Shown in pieces: positions 27,592 to 38,886 of a stretch of 64,000 bases of DNA; within the stretch, counting starts at the first letter, position 1; the number at the start of each line of letters is the position of its first letter. This stretch comes from Chimaeribacter coloradensis (GTDB lineage Bacteria; Pseudomonadota; Gammaproteobacteria; Enterobacterales; Enterobacteriaceae): NCBI RefSeq assembly GCF_002858715.1, contig NZ_PJZH01000002.1, positions 62,001-126,000 on the forward strand, given 5' to 3'. Below the pieces are notes generated by a model. The model saw only the letters and a list, made by a program, of their open reading frames with translations, was not told the origin of the DNA and made no database searches. The position numbers were made by a program, and so were the translations under genes.

Positions 27592-27664
27592 AACGATATC
27601 CTTTAACTCAGCCGGGGGAACGGCGGAACCGTGCTCCGCCGGTGCTGCTGTTTTTAATGTGCTG

Positions 27665-27883
27665 TTACTTCTCTGCGGCGCCCTTGCCGGTGTTGCTGCC
27701 GCCTGGTTTGAAGTCAGTGGCGTACCAGCCGGTGCCTTTCAGCTGAAAGCCGGCCGCAGAGATGAGTTTGGTCAATGTCGGTTTGCCACAGGCCGGGCAC
27801 TCGGTCAGCGGTGCTGCAGACACCTTCTGCAACTTTTCTAACCGGTGATCACAGGTCTGGCATGCATATTCGTAAATCGGCAT
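27665..27883 (-). CDS. FmdB-family zinc-ribbon protein
   Basis: 72 residues. N-terminus [20 protein letters not shown] with two CxxC knuckles (Cys 8/11 and 29/32) is the FmdB/CxxC-CxxC-SSSS regulatory family zinc ribbon. The C-terminus is Gly/Lys-rich and probably disordered. Proteins of this kind are widespread upstream of aspS in proteobacteria; their function is unknown. It is 73 bases upstream of aspS on the same strand and probably leads that operon. Confidence 0.85.
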   Translation of the reverse strand: MPIYEYACQTCDHRLEKLQKVSAAPLTECPACGKPTLTKLISAAGFQLKGTGWYATDFKPGGSNTGKGAAEK

Positions 27884-28153
27884 CGCGTTATAGTGTCATA
27901 GCTGGTGAAAAAAGGCGGACATTATAAAGGAATTTCAGGCATCCGATAAGAGCGAACCCGGGGTCCGGCTGCGACAAAATCGCGTGCAGGCGGTTGTCGC
28001 CACACATCATTTAACAAATTTGTTCGCCTGAACCGCCCCCCTTTCACCGGGCAGTAGCATAAACTCGTGGCGGCCGGTTGTATAGCAACCCCAGGCGCAG
28101 TACCGGCGCGGTTGCCGGGGCTGTTTTGTCCCCTTCTTTTCAGGAGTCCTCCG

Positions 28154-28726
28154 ATGCTCACATTACCCTCTTCTTCCACGGCCCTGGTGCTTATCGATTT
28201 GCAGAAAGGCATCCTGCCGTTTGCCGGCGGGCCGCACAGCGCCCAACAGGTGGTGGACAACGCTGCCCGGCTGGCCGCGCGCTTCCGCCAACAGGGGCTG
28301 CCGGTGATTCTGGTGCGGGTCGGCTGGTCGGCGGATTTTGCCGAGGCGCTGAAGCAGCCGGTGGACCAGCCCGCCCCGGCCGGTACGCTGCCTGCCGACT
28401 GGTGGGAGTTCGCCCCGGAACTGGCGGTGGCAGAGAGTGACACCCTCATCACCAAGCGCCAGTGGGGCGCATTCTACGGCACCGATCTTGACCTGCAACT
28501 GCGCCGCCGCGGCATTGATACGATTGTGCTGGCAGGCATCTCCACCAATATCGGCGTGGAGTCCACCGCCCGCAGCGCCTGGGAACAGGGCTATAATCAG
28601 GTGATTGTGGAAGATGCGTGCAGCGCCCATAACGCCGACCAGCATAACGGCAGCATGAACGTGATCTTCCCGCGCATCGGCCGGGTGCGTTCCACGGACG
28701 AGGTGCTTGCCGCCCTGCCGGCGTGA
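28154..28726 (+). CDS. yecD: Isochorismatase-family hydrolase YecD
   Basis: 190 residues from the ATG at 28154 behind AGGAG; a frame from 28067 is too long. Matches E. coli Yec[20 protein letters not shown] holds the catalytic Asp, and [20 protein letters not shown] follows. The loop that normally carries the nucleophilic Cys reads [11 protein letters not shown], with Gly in the Cys position; E. coli YecD shares this. It therefore may not act as a classical cysteine hydrolase. Substrate unknown. Confidence 0.92.
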   Translation: MLTLPSSSTALVLIDLQKGILPFAGGPHSAQQVVDNAARLAARFRQQGLPVILVRVGWSADFAEALKQPVDQPAPAGTLPADWWEFAPELAVAESDTLITKRQWGAFYGTDLDLQLRRRGIDTIVLAGISTNIGVESTARSAWEQGYNQVIVEDACSAHNADQHNGSMNVIFPRIGRVRSTDEVLAALPA

Positions 28727-28786
28727 TGCCCTGCCCGGCCTGACCCTGCGCCGCCTCTGGGCGGCGCTTCAGATCAAGGACCCTGC

Positions 28787-29602
28787 ATGTATATCGGATT
28801 GCCGCAGTGGCAGCATACCGCCTGGCACCGCATCGGCCTGCATACCCTGGCCGACTATAGCCGCTACTTCAACTGCGTTGAGGGCAACACCACCTTTTAC
28901 GCCCTGCCGAGTGCGGACACCGTGCTGCGCTGGCGTGACATGACCGGCGACGGTTTCCGCTTCTGTTTTAAATTCCCCGCCACCATCAGCCACCAGGCAG
29001 CCTTGCGCGACTGTGAGCCGCTGGTGAGTGAGTTTTTCCACACCCTCTCGCCGCTGGAGACGCGCCTCGGCCAGCTCTGGCTGCAACTGCCCGCGGCGTT
29101 CGGCCCGCAGGGGCTGCCTGCGCTGTGGCGTTTTCTGGATGCGCTGCCTGCCGGGTTCAGTTACGGCGTGGAGGTGCGCCACCCCGCCTTCTTCAGCAAA
29201 GGCGCGGAGGAGCGGCAGCTGAACCAGGGGCTGGCGCAGCGCGGCATCAACCGGGTCATGCTGGACAGCCGCCCGGTGCACCATGCCGACCCGGCCAATG
29301 CCGCCGTGCGCGATGCCCAGCGCAAGAAGCCGCAGCTGCCGGTCCATGCGCTCTGCACCGCCGGCCGGCCCATCGTGCGCTTTATCGGCGGCGACAAGCT
29401 GGAGGATAACCTGGCCTGGTTTACCCCCTGGTTCAGCAAGCTGGCCGACTGGCAGACGAGCCACCCGCCGTTTCTGTTTATTCACACGCCGGATTGCAGC
29501 GACGCCCCGCAGCAGGCGCAGAAGATCTGGCAACGGCTGCAACAGCAGGTGCCCGGCGTCGGCCCCGCGCCGGACTGGCCGGAGCAGGCGGCCCTGTTCT
29601 GA
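28787..29602 (+). CDS. yecE: DUF72 family protein YecE
   Basis: 271 residues with AAGGA upstream of the ATG at 28787. TIM-barrel-like DUF72 family: IGLPQWQHTAW at the start, YFNCVEGNTTFYALP, FKFPATISH and VEVRHPAFF are the family blocks. Biochemical role unknown. It is 60 bases after yecD on the same strand, as in E. coli. Confidence 0.93.
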   Translation: MYIGLPQWQHTAWHRIGLHTLADYSRYFNCVEGNTTFYALPSADTVLRWRDMTGDGFRFCFKFPATISHQAALRDCEPLVSEFFHTLSPLETRLGQLWLQLPAAFGPQGLPALWRFLDALPAGFSYGVEVRHPAFFSKGAEERQLNQGLAQRGINRVMLDSRPVHHADPANAAVRDAQRKKPQLPVHALCTAGRPIVRFIGGDKLEDNLAWFTPWFSKLADWQTSHPPFLFIHTPDCSDAPQQAQKIWQRLQQQVPGVGPAPDWPEQAALF

Positions 29603-29725
29603 CGGCGCGGGCGGGTGTCAACCCCGGCGGACAGCCCCCCCTTTGCTTTCAGCGTTTTCCGCAAGACAGGCCCGGCGTGCGCGCGTATTATCCGTGCGCA
29701 AAACAGATAGATCGGTGGAGTGAAC

Positions 29726-30121
29726 ATGGTTAGCGCGCTGTATGTGGTGCTGGGCGCATTGTTGCTGATTAAATTGTCCGTGGATGTGGTGAGGCTGCGG
29801 ATGCAGTACCGGGTCGCCTATGGCGACGGCGGGTTTTACGAGTTGCAGACTGCCATCCGGGTGCATGGGAACGCGGTGGAGTACATCCCCATCGCCGCGC
29901 TGCTGCTGGTGATGATGGAGATGAACGGGGCGGACATCTGGATGGTGCACCTGTGCGGCATCATGCTGCTGTGCGGCCGCCTGCTCCATTATGTGGGGCT
30001 GAAACAGCGTGAGTTCCGCTGGCGGCGCAGCGGCATGGCGGCGACCTATGTCTCGCTGCTGCTGATGGTGGCGGCCAACCTCTACTACCTGCCCTGGGGC
30101 CAGATCCTGACCCTGCGTTAA
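29726..30121 (+). CDS. yecN: MAPEG-family inner membrane protein YecN
   Basis: 131 residues, four predicted helices. The ATG at 29726 gives the E. coli-like start MVSALY and has GGAG five bases upstream; the GTG at 29720 is inside that ribosome site. MAPEG hallmarks: RLRMQYRVAYGDGG, RVHGNAVEYIPIA and GRLLHYVG. Related to glutathione/eicosanoid membrane proteins, but substrate unknown. Confidence 0.93.
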   Translation: MVSALYVVLGALLLIKLSVDVVRLRMQYRVAYGDGGFYELQTAIRVHGNAVEYIPIAALLLVMMEMNGADIWMVHLCGIMLLCGRLLHYVGLKQREFRWRRSGMAATYVSLLLMVAANLYYLPWGQILTLR

Positions 30122-30177
30122 GACGCAAATCGCGGTTTATGCCGCCGGCAGCATGATTTCCGGCGGTTATCTGTTAG

Positions 30178-31925
<1,748 letters not shown>

Positions 31926-31935
31926 TCGCCTGGCG

Positions 31936-31965
31936 AAAAAAAGCCCCGACAAGATGACGGGGCTT
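31936..31965 (-). terminator. Terminator of cutC
   Basis: AAGCCCCG-loop-CGGGGCTT with a seven-base run that is T on the minus strand only. It ends cutC, 68 bases after its stop; cmoB (+) lacks a T-run here. Confidence 0.75.
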
Positions 31966-32032
31966 GGTACACGCGCAGTACACGCAAAAGGTCTTGCGAC
32001 CCGGTAATGGCTCCGGCCTCCTGCCCGCCGCC

Positions 32033-32791
32033 TCAGGCGGTACGCGGCAGGGGGCCGTCATTACAGAGTGCACTTTTCATTGTCGCCACCACGTCTGCAT
32101 CCACGCAGTAACGGCTGAACTCATCAAACTCCAGATCGGTGCACAGGGTGACGCCCGCTTTACGGTGGCGCACCGGTGACGGCACATTACTGCCGGCCGA
32201 GCTGTGCACCTCACGGATGCCGATATCGATAAATTTGTGCAGGTTAGTCAGGCGGATACCGCCACCGGCCATGATCTCCGGCCCCTGGGTCTGCTGCACC
32301 AGTTCGCGCAGCAGGGTCAGCCCCAGCTCTGCGCTTTGTTGTTGCCCAGAGGTTAAAATGCGCGCAACACCGAGTTGCGTCAACTCTTCTAATGCCACCG
32401 AGGGGTTCAGGCACATGTCAAAGGCGCGGTGGAAGGTCACCTCCATGTTGTCGCAGAGGCGCATAATCTGCCGCATGCGCACCATGTCGATATGCCCTTC
32501 TGCGTCCAGCACCCCGATCACCACCCCCGGGAACCCCATGTCACGTATACAGGCGACATCATTTTTCATCGCGCTGAACGACGCGTTGTCATAACAGAAA
32601 TCGCCCCCGCGCGGGCGCACAATCGGATGCACCGGAATCGACAACGCCTCCCGCGCCATCACCAGCGTGCCGTAGCTGGGCGTCAACCCGCCTTCCGGCT
32701 GGCTGGCGCAAAGCTCGATGCGATCCGCACCTGCGCGTTCAGCCTCCAGTGCGCAGGCCAGGCTATAGCAGCATATTTCCAGTTTCGTCAT
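32033..32791 (-). CDS. cutC: CutC family protein
   Basis: 252 residues, start ATG at 32791 with GGAGA upstream. TIM-barrel CutC family: [26 protein letters not shown] is split here as LEICCYS and AGADRIELC, with [18 protein letters not shown] and TFHRAFDMC. Once linked to copper homeostasis in E. coli; that link has been questioned, so the real function is open. Cys-rich for its size. Confidence 0.93.
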   Translation of the reverse strand: MTKLEICCYSLACALEAERAGADRIELCASQPEGGLTPSYGTLVMAREALSIPVHPIVRPRGGDFCYDNASFSAMKNDVACIRDMGFPGVVIGVLDAEGHIDMVRMRQIMRLCDNMEVTFHRAFDMCLNPSVALEELTQLGVARILTSGQQQSAELGLTLLRELVQQTQGPEIMAGGGIRLTNLHKFIDIGIREVHSSAGSNVPSPVRHRKAGVTLCTDLEFDEFSRYCVDADVVATMKSALCNDGPLPRTA

Positions 32792-32942
32792 TACTTCTCC
32801 CCTTATTCGGACCCCATGCTATAACCCCGGAAACAGGGCCGGGCGCTGAACAGTCCGGCCGGTCAACATTGCGGCTTGTGATGGATAACAGGTGTCGCGT
32901 AGGCTGGGTGTCTCCTTTTCAGCCCGGCGTAACGTAATAACT

Positions 32943-34085
32943 ATGGCATTCAATTTCGATTTACGAGTCGATCGTAGTCACAGCGATAGCACTAAATGGC
33001 ATAAATACCGCGATCGGGACGTGATCCCGCTCTGGGTAGCGGACACCGATTTCCTTTCCCCCCCGGCGGTGATTGAGGCGCTTCAGCAGCGGGTGGCGCA
33101 CGGGGTATTCGGTTACGGCACGCCGCCGCCGGAACTGACCGGGCTGATTGTGGAACGGATGCGCAGCCGCTACCAGTGGGCGATCCGCCCGGAGTGGATT
33201 GTCTACCTGCCGGGGCTGGTGTGCGGGCTGAACCTGGCGATGCGCGCCTTTACTGAGCCGCATCAGGCCGCCATTATCCCGACGCCGCTCTACCCGCCGT
33301 TTGCCGAGGCGGCAAACTACGCCGGGCGGCACGTTTATTCCGCCCCGCTGCACGACGAGGGCAATCGCCTGCGCCTGGATCTCACGGCGGCAGAACCTGC
33401 GCTCAACGGCGATCAGGCGCTGCTGTTCCTCTGCAACCCGCATAACCCCGGCGGCACGGTCTACCGTCGCGACGAGCTGGAACAGCAGCACGCGTTTGCG
33501 CAGCGCCACGATCTGGTGGTCTGTTCCGATGAGATCCACTGCGACCTGATTCTGGAACCCGGCTGCCGCCATATCCCCTTCGCCTCACTGAATCCGGATG
33601 CGGAGCAGCGCACCCTCACCCTGATGGCACCGTCCAAAACCTTTAACCTCGCCGGGCTGGGGGCATCGTTTGCGATCATTGCCAACCCGGCCCTGCGGCA
33701 CCGGTTTAAACAGCAGCGGCGGGGGGTGGTGCCCCATGTGGATATTCTGGCGTATGTGGCGGCCACTGCCGCTTACCGTGATGGGGAAGCGTGGCTGGCC
33801 GCGCAGCTGGATTACCTGCGGGACAACCGGGATCTCGTGATGGCGCGCATCAACGCCCTGCCCGGCCTGCGGATGCTGCCGCTGGAGGCGACCTATCTGG
33901 CGTGGATTGATGCTTCTGCCCTGCCGGTGGAAAGCCCCTACCACTTCTTTCTGGCCGCCGGGGTGGGCCTCACGGACGGCGCCGGGTTCGGCGACGCCCG
34001 TTTTGTACGGCTCAATTTCGGCTGCCCGCGCGCCCTGCTCGATGAGGCGCTGACGCGGATTGAGCGCGCGGTGGCGGCGCTTTAG
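32943..34085 (+). CDS. MalY/PatB-type PLP aminotransferase, possible cystathionine beta-lyase
   Basis: 380 residues from the ATG at 32943; an ATG at 32892 would add 17 unrelated residues, and neither start has a strong ribosome site. Fold-type I aminotransferase: VIPLWVADTDF, CNPHNPGGTVYRRDEL, VCSDEIHCDL and the PLP lysine in APSKTFNLAGLGAS, all typical of the MalY/PatB C-S lyase branch. Such enzymes cleave cystathionine or other cysteine S-conjugates. It lies between cutC and yecM, where E. coli has no such gene, and its stop overlaps the convergent yecM stop. Confidence 0.85.
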   Translation: MAFNFDLRVDRSHSDSTKWHKYRDRDVIPLWVADTDFLSPPAVIEALQQRVAHGVFGYGTPPPELTGLIVERMRSRYQWAIRPEWIVYLPGLVCGLNLAMRAFTEPHQAAIIPTPLYPPFAEAANYAGRHVYSAPLHDEGNRLRLDLTAAEPALNGDQALLFLCNPHNPGGTVYRRDELEQQHAFAQRHDLVVCSDEIHCDLILEPGCRHIPFASLNPDAEQRTLTLMAPSKTFNLAGLGASFAIIANPALRHRFKQQRRGVVPHVDILAYVAATAAYRDGEAWLAAQLDYLRDNRDLVMARINALPGLRMLPLEATYLAWIDASALPVESPYHFFLAAGVGLTDGAGFGDARFVRLNFGCPRALLDEALTRIERAVAAL

Positions 34086-34651
34086 GCCTGCTCGCTGGCC
34101 ACGATCTCACGCAGGGTATGCGGGTGGAATTTGATCGTGACCGAGCCGTCACTGATGGCCAGCGTCGGGTTAGGCAGCCGCTCATTCTCGCCCTGCGGTG
34201 AGCTGTATTTCAGCTTGATGCCGGGTGCCAGCAGCGCCTCGTCTGACAGGCAGGTCAGCGCCCGCGCATAGAGGGTTTCCGGGTCGCCCGGCAGCACCAG
34301 TTCGACATGTTCCCAGCCTTCATGCGGGTAGCGCCGCTCGCCTGGGTAAGGCAGCTCCACCAGATCGATCTGCCATGAGCACACCCGTAACGGTTCGGCC
34401 AGGTCAAACAGGCAGATAGGCCGCCCGTTGATCGTAGTTTCAGAGAGCAGGCTCCCGCACTGCTCAAACCCGCGCCGCCAGCGTTCGGCGGTCGCGACCT
34501 GATGGCAGCGTACAGAGATGTGGTCAGCCGGGAACTGCGGCAGGTCCAGCTGCAATTTTTGCGCAAAGGTTTCGAGCGCCAGCTCAAAACGGCTCAGGTC
34601 AGCCACTAGATCGTCCAGTTCCGTGATTCCCGCTAACGGTGAGGAGGGCAT
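34082..34651 (-). CDS. yecM: VOC-superfamily protein YecM
   Basis: 189 residues, ATG at 34651 with GAGAG upstream. YecM family of the vicinal oxygen chelate superfamily: DHISVRCHQ supplies a possible metal His, and WEHVELVLPGD the second one, with a Glu in the C-terminal half. Structure of E. coli YecM suggested a metal-dependent enzyme, but no reaction is known. Overlaps the stop of the preceding convergent gene by two bases. Confidence 0.92.
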   Translation of the reverse strand: MPSSPLAGITELDDLVADLSRFELALETFAQKLQLDLPQFPADHISVRCHQVATAERWRRGFEQCGSLLSETTINGRPICLFDLAEPLRVCSWQIDLVELPYPGERRYPHEGWEHVELVLPGDPETLYARALTCLSDEALLAPGIKLKYSSPQGENERLPNPTLAISDGSVTIKFHPHTLREIVASEQA

Positions 34652-34996
34652 GTTTTTCTCTCGCTATTCATGATCATAAAGCCCTAATTTACATGGCCGC
34701 CCGCCCCGGTGCCAGCCGCATGCCCCCTTTTCACCGGAAACGCCGGTCCCTCCTCTTCCCGGCGGCCCCGGCCTGTACCAAATGGGCCAAAATTTTGCTT
34801 TACCGCCCCGCTTTACTTAAGGTAAATTTCTTAAGTGAAATTTCACTTTTATGGCAAATGAAATCATACAAACCCAAGGAAATATAAGGGAAATTTATAA
34901 GGATATTCAGACTCCATTTCACACACAGTCATAGAAAACCAGCCTTTTGCCTCTGCACGATTTTATTTTTGGTTATTAAATAGGGATATAAAAAAC
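34652..34996. other. AT-rich intergenic region with nested palindromes
   Basis: No protein gene seen. The right part holds ACTTAAG (34815-34821) and CTTAAGT (34830-34836), an inverted pair around an 8-base loop, immediately followed by and overlapping the perfect 14-base palindrome AGTGAAATTTCACT (34834-34847). These may be operators or an RNA structure for the downstream short gene. Confidence 0.4.
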
Positions 34997-35116
34997 ATGT
35001 TGTTACTGGTCGCTTCTGTTTCGCTGGTCGTTGTTGCCTTGTTTGCCCTTTACCGGCACATCAGACTGATTAAAAAATCTCAGCCTCTTCCCGGCCGTAA
35101 GGCGCTGAGGCATTAA
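34997..35116 (+). CDS. Possible 39-residue single-pass membrane protein
   Basis: Short open frame with AGGGA 11 bases before the ATG. The predicted peptide starts MLLLVASVSLVVVALFAL, one clear hydrophobic segment of about 18 residues, then a basic tail with RHIRLIKK and GRKALRH. This is the layout of small inner membrane regulatory proteins, cytoplasmic tail positive. I do not recognise it. It is too short for normal gene calling, and the AT-rich upstream region and palindromes favour a real promoter, but chance is possible. Confidence 0.4.
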   Translation: MLLLVASVSLVVVALFALYRHIRLIKKSQPLPGRKALRH

Positions 35117-35405
35117 TCTTTTATCTATTTTGTTTACCCCTTTCTCCACTTTAATTTAGCTATTGTTAACATTCCTGCCCCCTGTTCCTGCGCGGCCCTG
35201 ACCTGCTTCCGGCAGGCAAGCCGGCCGCGTCCGCCCTGCTGACTGCCCGCAAGGCATACTGACGTCCCCTTCCGGATAGGATATAATGGCCGTTTGCTTA
35301 ACGCCTTGCCGGCACAGCGTTATTTCTGTGCGTTTACAGCAGGCGTCCCTTGATCTCAGGCGGGCCGCGACGACCCAGGCCCCCACCAGCAATAAAGGTA
35401 ACCCG

Positions 35406-37139
35406 GTGAATATACAGGCACTTCTTTCCGAAAAAATCAGCCAGGCGCTGATGGCCGCAGGCGCACCCGCAGAGAGCGAAGCGCAGGTGCGTCAGTCAGC
35501 CAAGGCCCAGTTTGGTGACTATCAGGCTAACGGTGTTATGTCCGTTGCGAAAAAGCTTGGCATGCCGCCCCGACAACTGGCGGAAAAAGTGGTAGAGGCG
35601 CTGGACCTGAGCGGCATCGTCAGCAAGGTTGAGATCGCCGGGCCGGGCTTTATCAACCTGTTCCTGGAGAAATCCTGGGTTGCGGCCCAGGTTGACCACG
35701 CCCTGCGCGCACCGAAGCTGGGTATCACCCCGGTCACCCCGCAGACCATCGTGGTGGACTACTCTGCGCCTAACGTGGCAAAAGAGATGCACGTCGGCCA
35801 CCTGCGCTCCACCATCATTGGTGATGCATCCGTGCGTACCCTGGAGTTCCTGGGGCATAACGTCATCCGTGCCAACCACGTCGGTGACTGGGGCACCCAG
35901 TTCGGGATGCTGATCGCCTATCTGGAGAAGATGCAGAACGAGCACGCCGCCGAGATGGAGCTCTCTGACCTGGAGCAGTTCTACCGCGAAGCCAAACAGC
36001 ACTACGATGAAGACCCGGCGTTTGCCGAGCGCGCCCGCGCCTATGTGGTGAAGCTGCAAGGCGGCGACGAGTACTGCCGCCGGATGTGGCGCAAGCTGGT
36101 GGATGTCACCATGGCGCAGAACCAGATCACCTACGACCGCCTGAACGTGACCCTGACCGAGCGCGATGTGATGGGCGAAAGCCTCTACAACTCGATGCTG
36201 CCGGGCATCGTGGCTGACCTGAAAGACAAAGGGCTGGCGGTGGAGAGCGAAGGCGCGACCGTGGTGTTCCTGGACGAGTTCAAGAACAAAGAGGGCGAGC
36301 CGATGGGGGTCATCATCCAGAAAAAGGATGGCGGCTACCTCTACACCACCACAGACATCGCCTGTGCCAAATACCGCTACGAAACGCTGGGCGCTGACCG
36401 CGTGCTTTACTACATCGACTCCCGCCAGCACCAGCACCTGATGATGGCGTGGTCCATCGTGCGCAAAGCCGGTTACGTGCCGGACTCCGTGCCGCTGGAG
36501 CACCACATGTTCGGCATGATGCTCGGCAAGGACGGCAAACCGTTCAAAACCCGCTCCGGCGGCACGGTGAAGCTCTCCGATCTGCTGGATGAGGCGATTG
36601 AGCGCGCGGGCAAGCTGATTAAAGAGAAAAACCCCGACCTCAGCGAAGAGGATCTGAAGCAACTGGTGAACGCCGTAGGCATCGGCGCGGTGAAATATGC
36701 GGACCTTTCCAAGAGCCGCACCACCGACTACATCTTCGACTGGGACAACATGCTGGCCTTCGAAGGCAACACCGCCCCGTACATGCAGTACGCTTACAGC
36801 CGCGTGGCGTCCATCTTCAAACGTGCGGCCATTGAGCCGGCCAGCCTGCAGGCGCAGCCGCTGGTACTGAATGAAGAGCGTGAAATCACGCTGGCGACCC
36901 GCCTGCTGCAGTTCGAAGAGGTGCTGACCACCGTGGCCCGTGAAGGCACGCCGCACGTGATGTGTTCTTACCTCTACGATCTGGCGGGCCTCTTCTCCGG
37001 CTTCTACGAGCACTGCCCGATCCTCAGCGCCGAAAGCGATGAGATCCGCAACAGCCGCCTGAAGCTGGCCCTGCTGACCCAGCAGACGCTGAAAACCGGC
37101 CTCGATACCCTGGGCATCGAGACCGTCGAGCGCATGTAA
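35406..37139 (+). CDS. argS: Arginyl-tRNA synthetase
   Basis: 577 residues, the E. coli length, from a GTG start at 35406 with AAAGG upstream; the frame is open back to 35286 but that part is unrelated to the family. Class I synthetase: [16 protein letters not shown]-type HIGH motif in [19 protein letters not shown], the anticodon domain ending LGIETVERM. It charges tRNA-Arg and needs the tRNA for arginine activation. Monocistronic, ended by a strong terminator. Confidence 0.98.
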   Translation: MNIQALLSEKISQALMAAGAPAESEAQVRQSAKAQFGDYQANGVMSVAKKLGMPPRQLAEKVVEALDLSGIVSKVEIAGPGFINLFLEKSWVAAQVDHALRAPKLGITPVTPQTIVVDYSAPNVAKEMHVGHLRSTIIGDASVRTLEFLGHNVIRANHVGDWGTQFGMLIAYLEKMQNEHAAEMELSDLEQFYREAKQHYDEDPAFAERARAYVVKLQGGDEYCRRMWRKLVDVTMAQNQITYDRLNVTLTERDVMGESLYNSMLPGIVADLKDKGLAVESEGATVVFLDEFKNKEGEPMGVIIQKKDGGYLYTTTDIACAKYRYETLGADRVLYYIDSRQHQHLMMAWSIVRKAGYVPDSVPLEHHMFGMMLGKDGKPFKTRSGGTVKLSDLLDEAIERAGKLIKEKNPDLSEEDLKQLVNAVGIGAVKYADLSKSRTTDYIFDWDNMLAFEGNTAPYMQYAYSRVASIFKRAAIEPASLQAQPLVLNEEREITLATRLLQFEEVLTTVAREGTPHVMCSYLYDLAGLFSGFYEHCPILSAESDEIRNSRLKLALLTQQTLKTGLDTLGIETVERM

Positions 37140-37167
37140 CGCTGCCATGTAATGCTGCGTGATCAAC

Positions 37168-37200
37168 AAAAAGGGCGACAGTGAATGTCGCCCTTTTTTT
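37168..37200. terminator. Bidirectional terminator between argS and murJ
   Basis: GGGCGACA-GTGAA-TGTCGCCC stem with five A before and seven T after, between convergent genes. Confidence 0.92.
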
Positions 37201-37218
37201 ATGCCCTGATTTGCCCGG

Positions 37219-38754
37219 TCAGACGGTGCGGCGGGCGAAGTCGCGCAGGCGGAAGCCGAGCAGCGCCAGCACGCCGAAATAGGCCACCACCCCGGCCACC
37301 ACCACCACCGCCAGCCGCAGCAGGCGCAGCGGCATCGCGCCGGTTGACCACGCCGGCATCAGCCACATCACGCCCACCAGCACCGCCGACATCACCACCA
37401 CCGCCGCCAGCAGTTTCAGCAGGAACGGCGTCCAGCCCGGCTGCGGCTGGAAGATCTTCTGCTTACGCAGCTGCCAGTAGAGCAGCGCGGCGTTGAGGCA
37501 GGCGGCCAGGCCGATCGACAGCGACAGCCCGGCATGTTTCAGCGGGCCGATAAAGGCCAGGTTCATCACCTGGGTCATCACCAGGGTAATGATGGCGATT
37601 TTGACCGGGGTTTTGATGTCCTGACGCGAGTAGAAACCCGGTGCCAGCACCTTCACCACAATCAGCCCCATCAGCCCCACGGAGTAAGCCACCAGCGCGC
37701 GCTGGGTCATCGCTGCGTCAAAGGCGCTGAATTTGCCGTACTGGAACAGCGCCACCGTCAGCGGTTTGGCCAGGATCCCCAGCGCCACGGCGCTCGGCAG
37801 TGCCAGCAGGAAGCAGAGGCGCAGCCCCCAGTCCATCAGGCGGGAATACTCGTCATGGTTGCCGCTGGCAAAGCTTTTCGCCAGCGACGGCAGCAGGATA
37901 GTGCCGAGCGCCACGCCCAGCACGCCGGACGGGAACTCCATCAGCCGGTCAGCGTAGTACATCCAGGAGACGGAACCGGAAGCGAGGAACGAGGCGAAAA
38001 TGGTGTTGATGATCAGCGAAATCTGGCTGACCGACACCCCCAGGATCGCCGGGCCCATCTGGCGCATCACCCGCCATACCCCGGCATCTTTCAAGTTCAG
38101 GCGCGGCAGCACCAGCATCCCGATCTTGCGCAGGTGCGGCAGCTGGTAGCCGAGTTGCAGCACCCCGCCCGCCACCACCGCCCAGGCCAGCGCCATCACC
38201 GGTGGGTGGAAATAAGGGGCGGCGAACAGCGCAAAGCCGATCATGCTGACATTCAGGAACGTCGGCGCAAACGCCGGGATCGAGAAACGGTTCCAGGTGT
38301 TCAGGATCGCCCCGACCAGCGAGGCCAGGGAAATCAGCAGGATATAGGGAAAGGTCACCCGCAGCAGCGCCGAGGTCAGGGCAAACTTATCCGCGGTGTC
38401 GGCAAAGCCGGGTGCCGTCACGAAGATCACCCAGGGGGCGGCCAGCATCCCGGCTACCGTGACCAGCGCCAGCGCCAGCGTCAACAGCCCGGAGACGTAG
38501 GCGATAAAGGTGCGGGTCGCCTCGTCACCCTGCTGGCTTTTATACTCTGCCAGAATCGGCACAAATGCCTGGGAGAACGCCCCCTCGGCAAAGATGCGGC
38601 GCAACAGGTTGGGCAGTTTAAAGGCCACGAAGAAGGCATCCGTTGCCATGCCTGCCCCGAATACCCGCGCCACGATGGCATCACGCGCGAATCCCAGCAC
38701 GCGCGAGAACATGGTCATCGAACTGACGGCAGCTAATGATTTAAGTAGGTTCAT
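37219..38754 (-). CDS. murJ: Lipid II flippase MurJ
   Basis: 511 residues, the E. coli length, from the ATG at 38754; an earlier Met at 38796 adds 14 residues. MOP-superfamily protein with about 14 helices, start [20 protein letters not shown], then [15 protein letters not shown] and [21 protein letters not shown] split as [14 protein letters not shown]. It flips lipid II across the inner membrane for peptidoglycan assembly and is essential. Downstream of mviM on the same strand, as in E. coli. Confidence 0.97.
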   Translation of the reverse strand: MNLLKSLAAVSSMTMFSRVLGFARDAIVARVFGAGMATDAFFVAFKLPNLLRRIFAEGAFSQAFVPILAEYKSQQGDEATRTFIAYVSGLLTLALALVTVAGMLAAPWVIFVTAPGFADTADKFALTSALLRVTFPYILLISLASLVGAILNTWNRFSIPAFAPTFLNVSMIGFALFAAPYFHPPVMALAWAVVAGGVLQLGYQLPHLRKIGMLVLPRLNLKDAGVWRVMRQMGPAILGVSVSQISLIINTIFASFLASGSVSWMYYADRLMEFPSGVLGVALGTILLPSLAKSFASGNHDEYSRLMDWGLRLCFLLALPSAVALGILAKPLTVALFQYGKFSAFDAAMTQRALVAYSVGLMGLIVVKVLAPGFYSRQDIKTPVKIAIITLVMTQVMNLAFIGPLKHAGLSLSIGLAACLNAALLYWQLRKQKIFQPQPGWTPFLLKLLAAVVVMSAVLVGVMWLMPAWSTGAMPLRLLRLAVVVVAGVVAYFGVLALLGFRLRDFARRTV

Positions 38755-38786
38755 CTCTGTTTTTCTGTAGTGCAGCCCAAACAATA

Positions 38787-38806
38787 ACGCCTGCAAATGC
38801 AGGCGT
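38787..38806 (-). terminator. Terminator-like hairpin after mviM
   Basis: ACGCCTGC-AAAT-GCAGGCGT stem, followed on the minus strand by TTATTGTTT. It lies between the mviM stop and the murJ start, so it may attenuate rather than end transcription. Confidence 0.5.
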
Positions 38807-38886
38807 CAGGGGTGGGCCGCCAGGCTCATGGTGCGCCTAGTCTACGTATCCGGCGCGTAATAGCCAGAGCCAGTTGTTACTGCCGG

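Noticed and set aside
35496-37169. A 557-codon open frame opposite argS
   Set aside because: Shadow of argS; no known domain.
37534-38736. A 400-codon open frame opposite murJ
   Set aside because: Extremely Gln/Arg/His-rich shadow translation of a membrane protein gene.
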